DNA of 64,000 bases from a virus: positions 1 through 64,000 of the IMG/VR virus record IMGVR_UViG_3300043775_000755. One strand, given 5' to 3'. A program made the position numbers and the translations under genes. Of this stretch, positions 38,684 through 47,629 are shown piece after piece. Each line of letters starts with the position of its first letter. Position 1 is the stretch's first letter. A model generated the notes under the pieces. That model was not told the origin of the DNA. It worked only from the letters and a program-made list of their open reading frames with translations, and made no database searches.

Positions 38684-41600
38684 ATGGCAGAAGTAAAAAA
38701 TAGTTTTCTACAATCTAAAATGAATAAGGATCTAGACAATAGGCTTGTTCCTAATGGAGAATATAGAGACGCTTTAAATATATCAGTTGGTAAGTCAGAA
38801 GACAAAGATGTCGGCGCCTTAGAAGCAGTCCTCGGCAATGAGTTTATAGCTGCAAATAACCCAAATAATAATGAATTAGTTTGTATTGGCCAGGTTGCTG
38901 ACAATCAGAATAATAGAATATTTCAATTTTGGACAACATATAAGGACCCTAAAGCAGAAGAACCCACCCAAGCAACATCCGGGGACATGCGGATAACCAT
39001 GTATAACGCCAACTCCCCCTCTAATTTACTAATAACTTTAGTATCAGGACTATTTTTAAACTTTGCTAGCAATAGTCAGTTTAGAATAAACGGAGCAAAT
39101 ATATTAGAAAATTTACTTTTTTGGACAGACAATAGAAACCAACCTAGAAAAATAAATATTCTTAAAGCCAAAGACAACCCTTCATATTATACAACAGAAG
39201 TTCAAATATCAGTAGCTAAGTACGCTCCTGTATCGCCAATAAGCTTATATAGAAAAGTAAAAGTTTACACAACCTCCGTTAGTTCAAATCCAACACCTAT
39301 ATCTACCTCTTTCTCAGTTTCATCAACAGACATTGCTAATTTAAGTATAGGAATGCAATTAGTTGGAACTTATGCGAGTCTCGACAGTTACGCTGTTATA
39401 ACAAATATATCAGGAAATGTGGTTACTGTATCATTTAGTACTAATATACCAACTTCAAGTCAGATTTATTTTTATGGTTCCACAATGTCCAGCGAGTCCG
39501 ATAATCCCAATTGGCCAGGTGACCCCAACTATTTAAAAGATAAGTATGTTAGATTTAGTTATAGGTATAAATACGAAGACGGAGAATATTCTTTAATGGC
39601 TCCTTTTACGCAGATACTATATATACCTAATCAAAATGGTTATTTTTTGAGTGGAGATGAAAATTCAGCTTATAGAAGTACCGTTGTTTCCTGGATGGAA
39701 AATTATGTAAATAACGTAGTACTAAATATAGAACTGCCAGATACTGGTATTAATATAGCTAGTTCTTATAAAATAGCAAGTATAGATATACTTTATAAAG
39801 AATCAGATGCGGTTGCTGTAAAAGTATTAGAAACTATAGGTGTAAATCAAATAAGACAAATCGCTGACAATACTAATCTATATCATTATGACTATAAATC
39901 TCAAAAACCATATAAAACACTTCCAGAATCGCAAACTGTTAGAGTATACGATAAGACTCCAGTTAGAGCTCGCACTCAAGAAATAGTTGGGAATAGGGTA
40001 ATATATGGAAATTTTGTAAATCAGAACACGCCTCCTATTAGTATAAACTATAACTTAGCAGTAATAGAAAAAACAAACGCTTTTACTAGTTGGGCGGAAT
40101 ATCCAAACCATACGTTAAAGCAAAATAGGAACTACCAAGCTGGTATAATACTTTCCGATAAGTTTGGCAGACAATCGTCTGTTATATTATCTTCTAACGA
40201 TTTAATAACAGAAAGTAACGGCATTAAATTTGGTGGATCAACAATTTATTCACCATACGCAGTTGAAAGCGCTTTAGGTAATAATGCCTGGGTTAAAAGC
40301 TGGAGAGGAAATACGCTAGCAATGCTTATTAATTCTCAAATAGTATCAACTAAAAGCGAAGGTACCGGAGAACCTGGACTATATGCAACAGTATCTGGAT
40401 CAATATCTGGAAGTACAGATGGATTTCAAATTATATCCCTCGTTATTCCTTCTATTCCTAATACATATAGTTTCACTTTAAGCCCAGATCCAGCCCATCA
40501 AAAAAATATACCTAAAATTGGCAATTATTTAAGAGGTAAATATACAGATTATGTTAAAGTAACTAATGTAACTTCAGCGTATACCAATAACTACGTAGTC
40601 ACTACGGATGGCCCAATTAATGACGCGTATAATTATACCGGAGTAGATCCGGATATTAAGTTTTCTTATGATATAAATCCGTTAGGTTGGTATTCATATA
40701 AAATAGTAGTTAGGCAGCAACAACAAGAATATTACAATGTTTATTTGCCTGGCGTATTAAATGGATACCCAATGTACCAAAAAACGTTAGGAGGACTGAC
40801 TATATTCCCAACTACAGAAGTAAATAAAACCGCTCATGTAGTATTGCTAAATGATAATATAAATAAGGTACCTAGAGATTTAGTTGAAGTTGGCCCGGAC
40901 CAAAAGCAATACAGAAGTAGTGTTGAATTATTCGGCAGAGTAGAAAATACATTAGACACAGCACTCCCTTACTCCACAAATAACAAACAGTATTATCCTT
41001 CAAGAAAAGCGGATGTGGCTTCTACTATAGCAACATCTAACGACTTGAACTTTTTAATAACGGATACTGATAATGCAAATAGCACTGCATCTAATAACTT
41101 TTACCAATTAAATACAGCTCCCGCTATAGCTAGGATTTCTACCGTGGAGAGGATTGGGGTGATAGCAACTACTGCCGCATCGGCGGCACCCCCGTTAGCT
41201 TCCAAGACTATGAACCCTTATCTAAGCGTATATGAAACAGCTCCTGTTGTTTCTGCGCTTGATTTATTTTGGGAAAGCACCACTGCTGGCTTGCTATCAG
41301 ACTTAAACGAGGCCGTGCTACAAGGTAGTAACATTACCGTAGATTTTTCTAGTCTTACTTTTAATTTTAATGAATTTCAAAATGCCGCCGGAGGCAGTAG
41401 AACTTTTGGAACTCAGCAATCGCCATATATATGTAGTTACTTTGAACCAATAAATAATATCGGGGTAGTGGTGGGCACTGTTACTAATATATTAATGGCT
41501 GTTACTGATGGAGACGGGGGAACAAGAGATGAAGATTTTGAATTATTTAAAGAAACCGTTGGTATTGGGACAGGTCAATGGGTTATAAAAATAAGAAGAC

Positions 41601-43195
41601 AATTTACTTTCTTAAAAAATGCTGGAACAAAAGAAAGTTACACTTTTACTTTCACTGTAATAGACCCCCAAAATGGCAATACCACAATAGTTAAAACTGG
41701 TTCTTTAAAAAATTCTGTGCCAGTTATAAGTGCGCCTACTCCTGGTACCATTGTACCAATTACAAATCCTATAGGTGGCCCAATATATTCTTGTACAGGG
41801 ACAAACGGTGCGCTACAAACGCCAGATTTAACTTTTAACAAGCAAGAATTGCAATGGTCTATATTACCTACTTCAACTACTTCTTGGGAAAATTTCTATG
41901 AAATCAATCCTTCCTCAGGGGTCATAAGTCTTAAAACTGCTGATTTAGTTACGGCAACAGAATTTACATTAAATATACGTTTAACAGACGCTTATGACTA
42001 TACGTTAAATACTCCTGGTACTGGATCACTATATGCCGATACTTCTATTACTTTTAAATCCCCTACCGGCGCAAATACGTGTGGGACGTGGGAAAGTTAC
42101 TCAGAGTACGATCCGGTTTTGGATGGAGGCGAAGTTTATGCACAAAGATACTATCTTAACGTAGGTGGTCTAGGCTCTGGAGCTACAGCGCCCGCTAAAC
42201 TTGATTTATGGAAAATGCTTTTGCCAGGGGAAACAATTTCCGCTATTGAGTCCACCGCTAGAATTACGTCTTATGGCGTTGCGCAATCTCCAATTGAAGT
42301 TAGCAGTATTCCTGTTGCCCCGCCAGATTCGGATGTAAATAGAGTGAGGCAAGATGTTAATACTAATAAATTATATAAATATATATATAACAAATATAGT
42401 GGAAGAATTTCGTTTTCAAGTAACAGTACCTTAGTCACAGGGGTGCAAACTAGCTTTTTGTCAGAGTTAAACCCAGGAGATGTTATTACAGTTATCTATG
42501 AGGGGGGAGGTATTGATTATTTTGAATGGTTAAGCCTAGGCACTGTTCAAACAGTTAATAGCAATACTAGTTTAACATTAGTTGCACCTACTACGTTTAA
42601 TAATACTCCCCGCGGCCCAGATTACTTTACAGTTGGGCCTAGGTATTGGGAAGAAAGATATTTCGGCCAAGATCTATCGGTATACAATCTTCCTCCTGCT
42701 AATGGAGGGAGCTTTACTTATGACCAAAACTTTATTGCCTCTTTTAATATTTTTAGGGAACTACCGACCCCGGGGTACCCATCGTTTGTAGAGTATTCAT
42801 ACGCCGCTCTAGTCCTATATTTTGGAGGAGATTTGGTAACAAAAATCGGAGCAAATACATCGAGGGTTATACAGTTTCGAGGCGAGAGTGTGTATGATAC
42901 TTTTATAGCGGACTCCTATGTTGAAAAACGAAATTGTGCAAATGTGTACCGAGCTCCTGGTCTTCAAAGTTGGAGTTTGATCAATAATGGACAAAGCGTA
43001 ATAAATTGGAGAGCCCTTGTGCCTGCAATAGCTGGAAATTCTAACTATCCAATAGCTCAAACGATCGGTGGGGCACTTGCTCCCGGCGAATCTATTAAAA
43101 GTATTAGCACGTATAATGGTAACCAAAAATGTATTTCGCCAAATTCATTAGTTTACGGAGTCGGAGGCTTTGCTCTATTCAGTTCATGCGTGTAA
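38684..43195 (+). CDS. Large tail hub or muzzle-like protein
   Basis: A 1503-residue mostly beta protein. The opening (K-N-S-F-L-Q-S-K-M-N-K-D-L-D-N-R-L-V-P-N-G-E-Y) resembles tail proteins I remember from crAss-like and other Bacteroidota podoviruses. No enzymatic motif is evident. The region about 980-1110 looks like two immunoglobulin- or cadherin-like domains, and the last 400 residues contain two related beta modules starting near S-Y-S-E-Y and S-W-S-L-I-N-N-G. A nozzle or muzzle role is inferred from size and position. Confidence 0.6.
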   Translation: MAEVKNSFLQSKMNKDLDNRLVPNGEYRDALNISVGKSEDKDVGALEAVLGNEFIAANNPNNNELVCIGQVADNQNNRIFQFWTTYKDPKAEEPTQATSGDMRITMYNANSPSNLLITLVSGLFLNFASNSQFRINGANILENLLFWTDNRNQPRKINILKAKDNPSYYTTEVQISVAKYAPVSPISLYRKVKVYTTSVSSNPTPISTSFSVSSTDIANLSIGMQLVGTYASLDSYAVITNISGNVVTVSFSTNIPTSSQIYFYGSTMSSESDNPNWPGDPNYLKDKYVRFSYRYKYEDGEYSLMAPFTQILYIPNQNGYFLSGDENSAYRSTVVSWMENYVNNVVLNIELPDTGINIASSYKIASIDILYKESDAVAVKVLETIGVNQIRQIADNTNLYHYDYKSQKPYKTLPESQTVRVYDKTPVRARTQEIVGNRVIYGNFVNQNTPPISINYNLAVIEKTNAFTSWAEYPNHTLKQNRNYQAGIILSDKFGRQSSVILSSNDLITESNGIKFGGSTIYSPYAVESALGNNAWVKSWRGNTLAMLINSQIVSTKSEGTGEPGLYATVSGSISGSTDGFQIISLVIPSIPNTYSFTLSPDPAHQKNIPKIGNYLRGKYTDYVKVTNVTSAYTNNYVVTTDGPINDAYNYTGVDPDIKFSYDINPLGWYSYKIVVRQQQQEYYNVYLPGVLNGYPMYQKTLGGLTIFPTTEVNKTAHVVLLNDNINKVPRDLVEVGPDQKQYRSSVELFGRVENTLDTALPYSTNNKQYYPSRKADVASTIATSNDLNFLITDTDNANSTASNNFYQLNTAPAIARISTVERIGVIATTAASAAPPLASKTMNPYLSVYETAPVVSALDLFWESTTAGLLSDLNEAVLQGSNITVDFSSLTFNFNEFQNAAGGSRTFGTQQSPYICSYFEPINNIGVVVGTVTNILMAVTDGDGGTRDEDFELFKETVGIGTGQWVIKIRRQFTFLKNAGTKESYTFTFTVIDPQNGNTTIVKTGSLKNSVPVISAPTPGTIVPITNPIGGPIYSCTGTNGALQTPDLTFNKQELQWSILPTSTTSWENFYEINPSSGVISLKTADLVTATEFTLNIRLTDAYDYTLNTPGTGSLYADTSITFKSPTGANTCGTWESYSEYDPVLDGGEVYAQRYYLNVGGLGSGATAPAKLDLWKMLLPGETISAIESTARITSYGVAQSPIEVSSIPVAPPDSDVNRVRQDVNTNKLYKYIYNKYSGRISFSSNSTLVTGVQTSFLSELNPGDVITVIYEGGGIDYFEWLSLGTVQTVNSNTSLTLVAPTTFNNTPRGPDYFTVGPRYWEERYFGQDLSVYNLPPANGGSFTYDQNFIASFNIFRELPTPGYPSFVEYSYAALVLYFGGDLVTKIGANTSRVIQFRGESVYDTFIADSYVEKRNCANVYRAPGLQSWSLINNGQSVINWRALVPAIAGNSNYPIAQTIGGALAPGESIKSISTYNGNQKCISPNSLVYGVGGFALFSSCV

Positions 43196-43227
43196 TAACA
43201 TAAAAAAACAAGTAATAATATATTAAC

Positions 43228-44823
43228 ATGGCAGCAACTATAGAAATAAAATATTATAATTCATTTTGGTTAAAAAAGCTAGCGTCTATAACCGCTGTGG
43301 ATAACTTAAACCCGTTGGAAACAGGCCCTAATACAGCTGACGCTGCTGGGTTTGGTGCCGCCAACACTAATACTGTGCAAATATTAAATACCAGCGCAGG
43401 TTCCGTTGGAATTGGTCAAGTACTTAGTTATTCTACAAACGGCACTTCTCATACTCGTACTATAACGTATGTAGCGCCTCCAGTTGGGATGAGTCCTAAC
43501 GCAACATTAACCTTGTCCCCTAATATAGGAGCAGATGCTATTACTATTGGTACAGATTTAACTTTTGGAAAAATAGTAAATAATGCTTGGTTGCCAAGTG
43601 CTTATGCTAATAATAATGATAAAGACTGGCATATAGAGGAAGCGAGAATTAGAGGAGGGTATAACAATACATCTGTGGACTTTGGCGTAAAAGCTTATAT
43701 AGTAGAGGATTTTCCGCAAAGAGAGTATCTTATCAGCACCATGATTTTCTCTGGCATATTCAACTCTAAAACAGGCGTGAATAATACTAATCAATTCTCT
43801 GTAGCCGACAACATAACTAAAGCAATAGACCCAGCACAAGGTTCAATTCAAAAGTTGCATGCTGAAGATACCAATTTGACTATTTTTCAAGAGTTAAAAG
43901 TAAGCAGGGCTTTGATAGATAAAGATGCTATTTATACCGCAGATGGGAAGTCAATGACAACATCAGGGGCCTCAGTTATAGGCCAAATACAATCTTATGA
44001 TGGCAACTACGGTATAGGCAAACACCCTGAAAGTTTTGCTGTTTATGGCCATAGAAAATACTTTACCGACGATTATCAAAACGTAGTGTTAAGACTATCG
44101 CAAGATGGTATAACTGAAATATCTAGTTTAGGGATGTTTGATTATTTTAGAGATCAATTATCTAACACTAATTTGACTGATGGCTATCTATTTGGCGTAT
44201 GGGATGCTCATTCTAAACAATATGTACTATCTATACAACCAAGTCAACAGACTGGCGTTACGTTAGCTTTTGACGAAGATACCAGCGGTTGGACTAGTTT
44301 CTTTAGTTATATACCAAATCAAGGTGTAAGTTTAAGAAATAATTATTATACATTTAGTCAAGGCAAGATGTACAAACATTATTCAAATAATGTTTCAAGG
44401 GCCCAGTTTTATGAAAATAAATATAAGTCAAACGTTACATTAATTTTTAATCCTAATCCTTCTCAATCTAAGTCCTTTTTAACAGTAAACTATGAGGGAA
44501 CCCCTAATTGGAATTTAGAATCGTATTATACAGAAACAGACACAAGTGTTCCAATAGCAAGTTATTCTGTTCCAAAAAATAGTCTTGAATTACAAAATCA
44601 ACTTTTCTCAAATAATTTTAAAAGCAAAGAGAATAAGTATTTTGGCAATATATTAAATACAACTGTATTAAAACAAGGTGGAGAGGTTGTTTATGGTGAC
44701 TCTATTTCCGGAATTAAAGGCTTCTATGCTACCGCTGTTTTTTCATGCGATAACTCTGCAATAACCAGCACTAAAGCTGAACTGTTTGCAGTATCCTCTG
44801 AATATGTAGAATCATCATATTAA
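43228..44823 (+). CDS. Tail structural protein (531 aa)
   Basis: A 531-residue beta-rich protein beginning MAATIEIKYYNSFWLKKL. Residues about 130-430 carry G-V-K-A-Y-I-V-E-D-F, F-Q-E-L-K-V-S-R-A-L and F-G-V-W-D-A-H-S-K-Q-Y, which I associate with a tail protein that follows the muzzle gene in similar phages. Role inferred from position. A possible late promoter (GTAATAATATATTA) lies at about 43212. Confidence 0.6.
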   Translation: MAATIEIKYYNSFWLKKLASITAVDNLNPLETGPNTADAAGFGAANTNTVQILNTSAGSVGIGQVLSYSTNGTSHTRTITYVAPPVGMSPNATLTLSPNIGADAITIGTDLTFGKIVNNAWLPSAYANNNDKDWHIEEARIRGGYNNTSVDFGVKAYIVEDFPQREYLISTMIFSGIFNSKTGVNNTNQFSVADNITKAIDPAQGSIQKLHAEDTNLTIFQELKVSRALIDKDAIYTADGKSMTTSGASVIGQIQSYDGNYGIGKHPESFAVYGHRKYFTDDYQNVVLRLSQDGITEISSLGMFDYFRDQLSNTNLTDGYLFGVWDAHSKQYVLSIQPSQQTGVTLAFDEDTSGWTSFFSYIPNQGVSLRNNYYTFSQGKMYKHYSNNVSRAQFYENKYKSNVTLIFNPNPSQSKSFLTVNYEGTPNWNLESYYTETDTSVPIASYSVPKNSLELQNQLFSNNFKSKENKYFGNILNTTVLKQGGEVVYGDSISGIKGFYATAVFSCDNSAITSTKAELFAVSSEYVESSY

Positions 44824-44842
44824 ATAAAATCAAATAAATTAA

Positions 44843-45292
44843 ATGAATCAAGCTTTAATAACAAAAGAGTTTATAAACAAAGTTGAGGACTTGCAAGAAG
44901 CTATGTTAAATTCTGACTCAGAATTAATAGCAAAAGGAAATTCAGATATGTTCCCTCTAAAACATACATTTGCAGAAGGAATCTACATAAGAGAAATGTT
45001 TATGCAAGAGGGCGGATTAGTAATTGGCCGGGTGCATAAAAATGAACATGTATGGTTCTTACTGTCCGGAGAACTGCAAATTGCAACCGATAGAGGGGTG
45101 GAGTTTTACGAAGGTCCTTGTTATGTAAAAGCACCTGCAGGAACAAAAAGAGTATTGTGTGCAATAACAGATTCAATATTTGTTAACGTGTTCCCAAACC
45201 CAACAAATTCAACTAATATAGAAGAACTGGAAGACAATTTATCTTGTTTTTATTATAGTAATTATGAGAAATATAAACTTTTAAATAAATAA
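44843..45292 (+). CDS. Cupin-fold protein
   Basis: A 149-residue protein with a single cupin barrel: G-L-V-I-G-R-V-H-K-N-E-H-V-W-F-L-L-S-G-E-L (metal-site histidines, then the G-x-L strand) and a second motif near K-A-P-A-G-T-K-R-V. Cupins bind metals or sugars, and some are enzymes; the substrate is unknown. Its place among tail genes suggests either a virion-associated activity or a structural use of the fold. Confidence 0.72.
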   Translation: MNQALITKEFINKVEDLQEAMLNSDSELIAKGNSDMFPLKHTFAEGIYIREMFMQEGGLVIGRVHKNEHVWFLLSGELQIATDRGVEFYEGPCYVKAPAGTKRVLCAITDSIFVNVFPNPTNSTNIEELEDNLSCFYYSNYEKYKLLNK

Positions 45293-45295
45293 TAC

Positions 45296-46210
45296 ATGTT
45301 AACTTTATTAAATACATTAACGCATATAGCATATACTCCACAGCCTATGCAACATGCCTCTTTAATTGGAGCCGGCGTTATAGCTGGAGCAGGGGTTTTG
45401 AGTAGTGTAATTGGCGGTATATTTGGTGGTAATGCTGCTAAAAAAGCCGCTAGAAGAGCTGCTGCAGAAAAAGCAGCTGCAGAGAAGAAGATTGCTTTTT
45501 TACAGGCTACCAGACAGGCTATTATAAATCCATACGCGAATGTTAAAGACTTGTCAGGAATGGCAAAAGACTTATCTGGAATGGCAAAAGACTTATCTGG
45601 AAATATAAAAGATAGATCTGGAATGGCTAGCAATAAATATGCAAATCTAGGAGTATCAACTCAAGCGGCTAAATTTCAAGCGGAGCAAACAGACATGGCT
45701 TTAGCTAACACATTGGACGCTTTAAGAGAAACTGGGGCCGGAGCCGGTGGAGCAACTGCTTTAGCGCAAGCGGCTTTACAGTCTAAACAAGGCATTTCGG
45801 CAAGTATTGAACAACAAGAGGCAGCTAATGAAAAGTTAAGAGCGCAAGGGGAAGAGAGTTTGCAAAATTTAAAAATAGCGGAAGAAGGAAGAACCCAAGA
45901 GGCCAAATTTGGTGAAGCCGGCAGAATTCAAAATGTGGGTATATCAGAAGCTCAGAGGGTTCAAGGCATTGGTATATCAGAAGGACAAAGAGTCCAAGCA
46001 GCTGAAAGCGAAGGGGCTAAATTCCAATTTAATGCTAGAGAAGATAGACAACAAAGAGAAATTGATAGAGTAGCTGGAGTTGCGTCTAGTGCATCTAATA
46101 GAGAAGCTCAGGCTAATGCAGATAGGGCGGGAGCGACCGCGGGAATGATGTCAGGCGTTGTTAGTGCTGTAGGCGGATTTGGAGCAGCAGCAGTTGCAGC
46201 AAAAAAGTAG
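45296..46210 (+). CDS. Internal virion protein with -1 frameshift extension
   Basis: A 304-residue protein: a glycine- and alanine-rich hydrophobic N terminus (A-G-V-I-A-G-A-G-V-L), long alanine- and glutamine-rich helices with repeated K-D-L-S-G-M-A and I-S-E-x-Q-R-V-Q units, and a second hydrophobic glycine-rich end. Such proteins are ejected or line the tail in podoviruses. At its stop codon an A-AAA-AAG slippery heptamer followed by a G+C-rich hairpin allows a 31-residue extension (ending at 46302) in the -1 frame. Confidence 0.65.
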   Translation: MLTLLNTLTHIAYTPQPMQHASLIGAGVIAGAGVLSSVIGGIFGGNAAKKAARRAAAEKAAAEKKIAFLQATRQAIINPYANVKDLSGMAKDLSGMAKDLSGNIKDRSGMASNKYANLGVSTQAAKFQAEQTDMALANTLDALRETGAGAGGATALAQAALQSKQGISASIEQQEAANEKLRAQGEESLQNLKIAEEGRTQEAKFGEAGRIQNVGISEAQRVQGIGISEGQRVQAAESEGAKFQFNAREDRQQREIDRVAGVASSASNREAQANADRAGATAGMMSGVVSAVGGFGAAAVAAKK

Positions 46211-46302
46211 GGGCGTCGAGCGTGACGCCAAATCCAACAGCAACTAATCCAATAGTAATAGGAGGTATGTCAGAAGACGAAGCGGCAGCATACAGAAAAT
46301 AA
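46201..46302 (+). other. Programmed -1 frameshift signal and extension frame
   Basis: In the frame of the preceding gene the last codons are GCA-AAA-AAG-TAG, giving a perfect A-AAA-AAG heptamer at 46201-46207. GGCGTC (46212-46217) and GACGCC (46224-46229) form a six-pair hairpin starting four bases downstream. A -1 shift reads GTA-GGG-GCG and onward through 31 codons (T-P-N-P-T-A-T-N-P-I-V-I-G-G-M-S-E-D-E-A) to TAA at 46300. The extension has ordinary composition and fills an otherwise unexplained gap. Confidence 0.62.
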
Positions 46303-46328
46303 ATAAGCTACAAAAAAATTAAAATAAT

Positions 46329-47591
46329 ATGAGCGAATACGGAAATTCACAAACTTGGGTTGATACTCAAAGCGGTCAGCATTGGAGGGATATGCAGAAG
46401 AGCATGCAGGACACATTTAAAGGTCTTCAAGATGCAAATATTGAGTCCATCAAGGAAAGAAAGAAAAAAATAGAAGAGGAAGAAAAGAAAAGAGTTTTAG
46501 CTGACGCTAAGCAACAAGCCTATACTGTTGAGTATCAAACTGACATGCAAACTACTTTTCCTAACATGTCACCCGCAGACCTTAATAAAACGTTTGGAGC
46601 TAGTATAGATACAGTGTCTAAATTAAAAAGGAAACTTGATGACGGCGTGCTTCTTACTGATGCTGAAAAAACAGCTTATGCAAGCGCACGGGGAGTTGCT
46701 GGTATTGTAAAACAAGCGGTCGCTAATAGGTTGGCATTGCTAACAGATATTGCTGATTCAAAAAAAATAGCCGGCGGTACAGCTGGCGCTTACAGCAAGC
46801 TTAATCTTGGGTCTGCTGTGAATAAACATTTCTTAGATTCAATGCCTACTAAAGACCGTAAATCAATACAACCTTCATTTACTATATCCCCTGACTTTTC
46901 ATCTGTTGATATTGGCATTGATCTAGACGGCACCCCAAATGAAGGGGCAATATTAAAAGGCGGCAATTTAGAATATGCAATGAGCGATAAAGGGTTTGGT
47001 GGTTTTTTTGAGGTAGTTGATACAGCAAAGCATTTAGACAACGTTAAGTTATCTAGCGGGCTTTATGTACAGGAATCTGATTTAAAATCAGGCGAAGCAA
47101 AAGGCAAAGCGGGATCTATAGATATGAAATTTTTAAATCCAAAAGCTTCCCTAGTATGGGATGAGTCTACTAAAACATATTATAAAAAATTTGCGTTAAA
47201 CGAAGAGGGCAAAGCAAAGCTTAAATTTTCTATAGAAGAGGATATGGCTACATGGTCTGACGAAGAAAGACTAACCTTTGGAGCAGACATAATGAACAAT
47301 GTAACAATAAACGCTAACACGTTAGCAGACCCGGTTGAGAAAGCAAAATTAAACAAGACTATATTTGATTTTTTATATGAAAAATCTCAAAAAGAACAAC
47401 TTGAAATTGATGAAGTAGCTACTAATGTTAAACGTTATGAAGATCCTAAAAAGAAAAAGGATAAAAAAGGCAATACTACCGATACGCCAACAACAACATT
47501 AACCCCGAAGCAACGAAGAGCGGAAGCAGAAGGCAAAGCGAAGGGGCTTAGCGGCAAGGCCTTAGTGGCTCATATAGCTGCAAATAGCTAA
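46329..47591 (+). CDS. Internal virion or cargo protein candidate
   Basis: A 420-residue, mostly helical, lysine- and glutamate-rich protein with a central soluble domain and a disordered threonine/lysine tail. No enzyme motif is seen. It lies between the frameshifted hydrophobic protein and the giant polyvalent gene, the usual slot for proteins packaged in the capsid or tail. Confidence 0.55.
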   Translation: MSEYGNSQTWVDTQSGQHWRDMQKSMQDTFKGLQDANIESIKERKKKIEEEEKKRVLADAKQQAYTVEYQTDMQTTFPNMSPADLNKTFGASIDTVSKLKRKLDDGVLLTDAEKTAYASARGVAGIVKQAVANRLALLTDIADSKKIAGGTAGAYSKLNLGSAVNKHFLDSMPTKDRKSIQPSFTISPDFSSVDIGIDLDGTPNEGAILKGGNLEYAMSDKGFGGFFEVVDTAKHLDNVKLSSGLYVQESDLKSGEAKGKAGSIDMKFLNPKASLVWDESTKTYYKKFALNEEGKAKLKFSIEEDMATWSDEERLTFGADIMNNVTINANTLADPVEKAKLNKTIFDFLYEKSQKEQLEIDEVATNVKRYEDPKKKKDKKGNTTDTPTTTLTPKQRRAEAEGKAKGLSGKALVAHIAANS

Positions 47592-47629
47592 CTATAAATA
47601 ATAATTATAAACAATTTAAACAATATACA

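Noticed and set aside
45676-45906. Minus-strand frame opposite the internal virion gene
   Set aside because: Ala/Cys/Ser-rich shadow of an alanine- and glutamine-rich coding region on the plus strand, with no promoter or neighbours on that strand.
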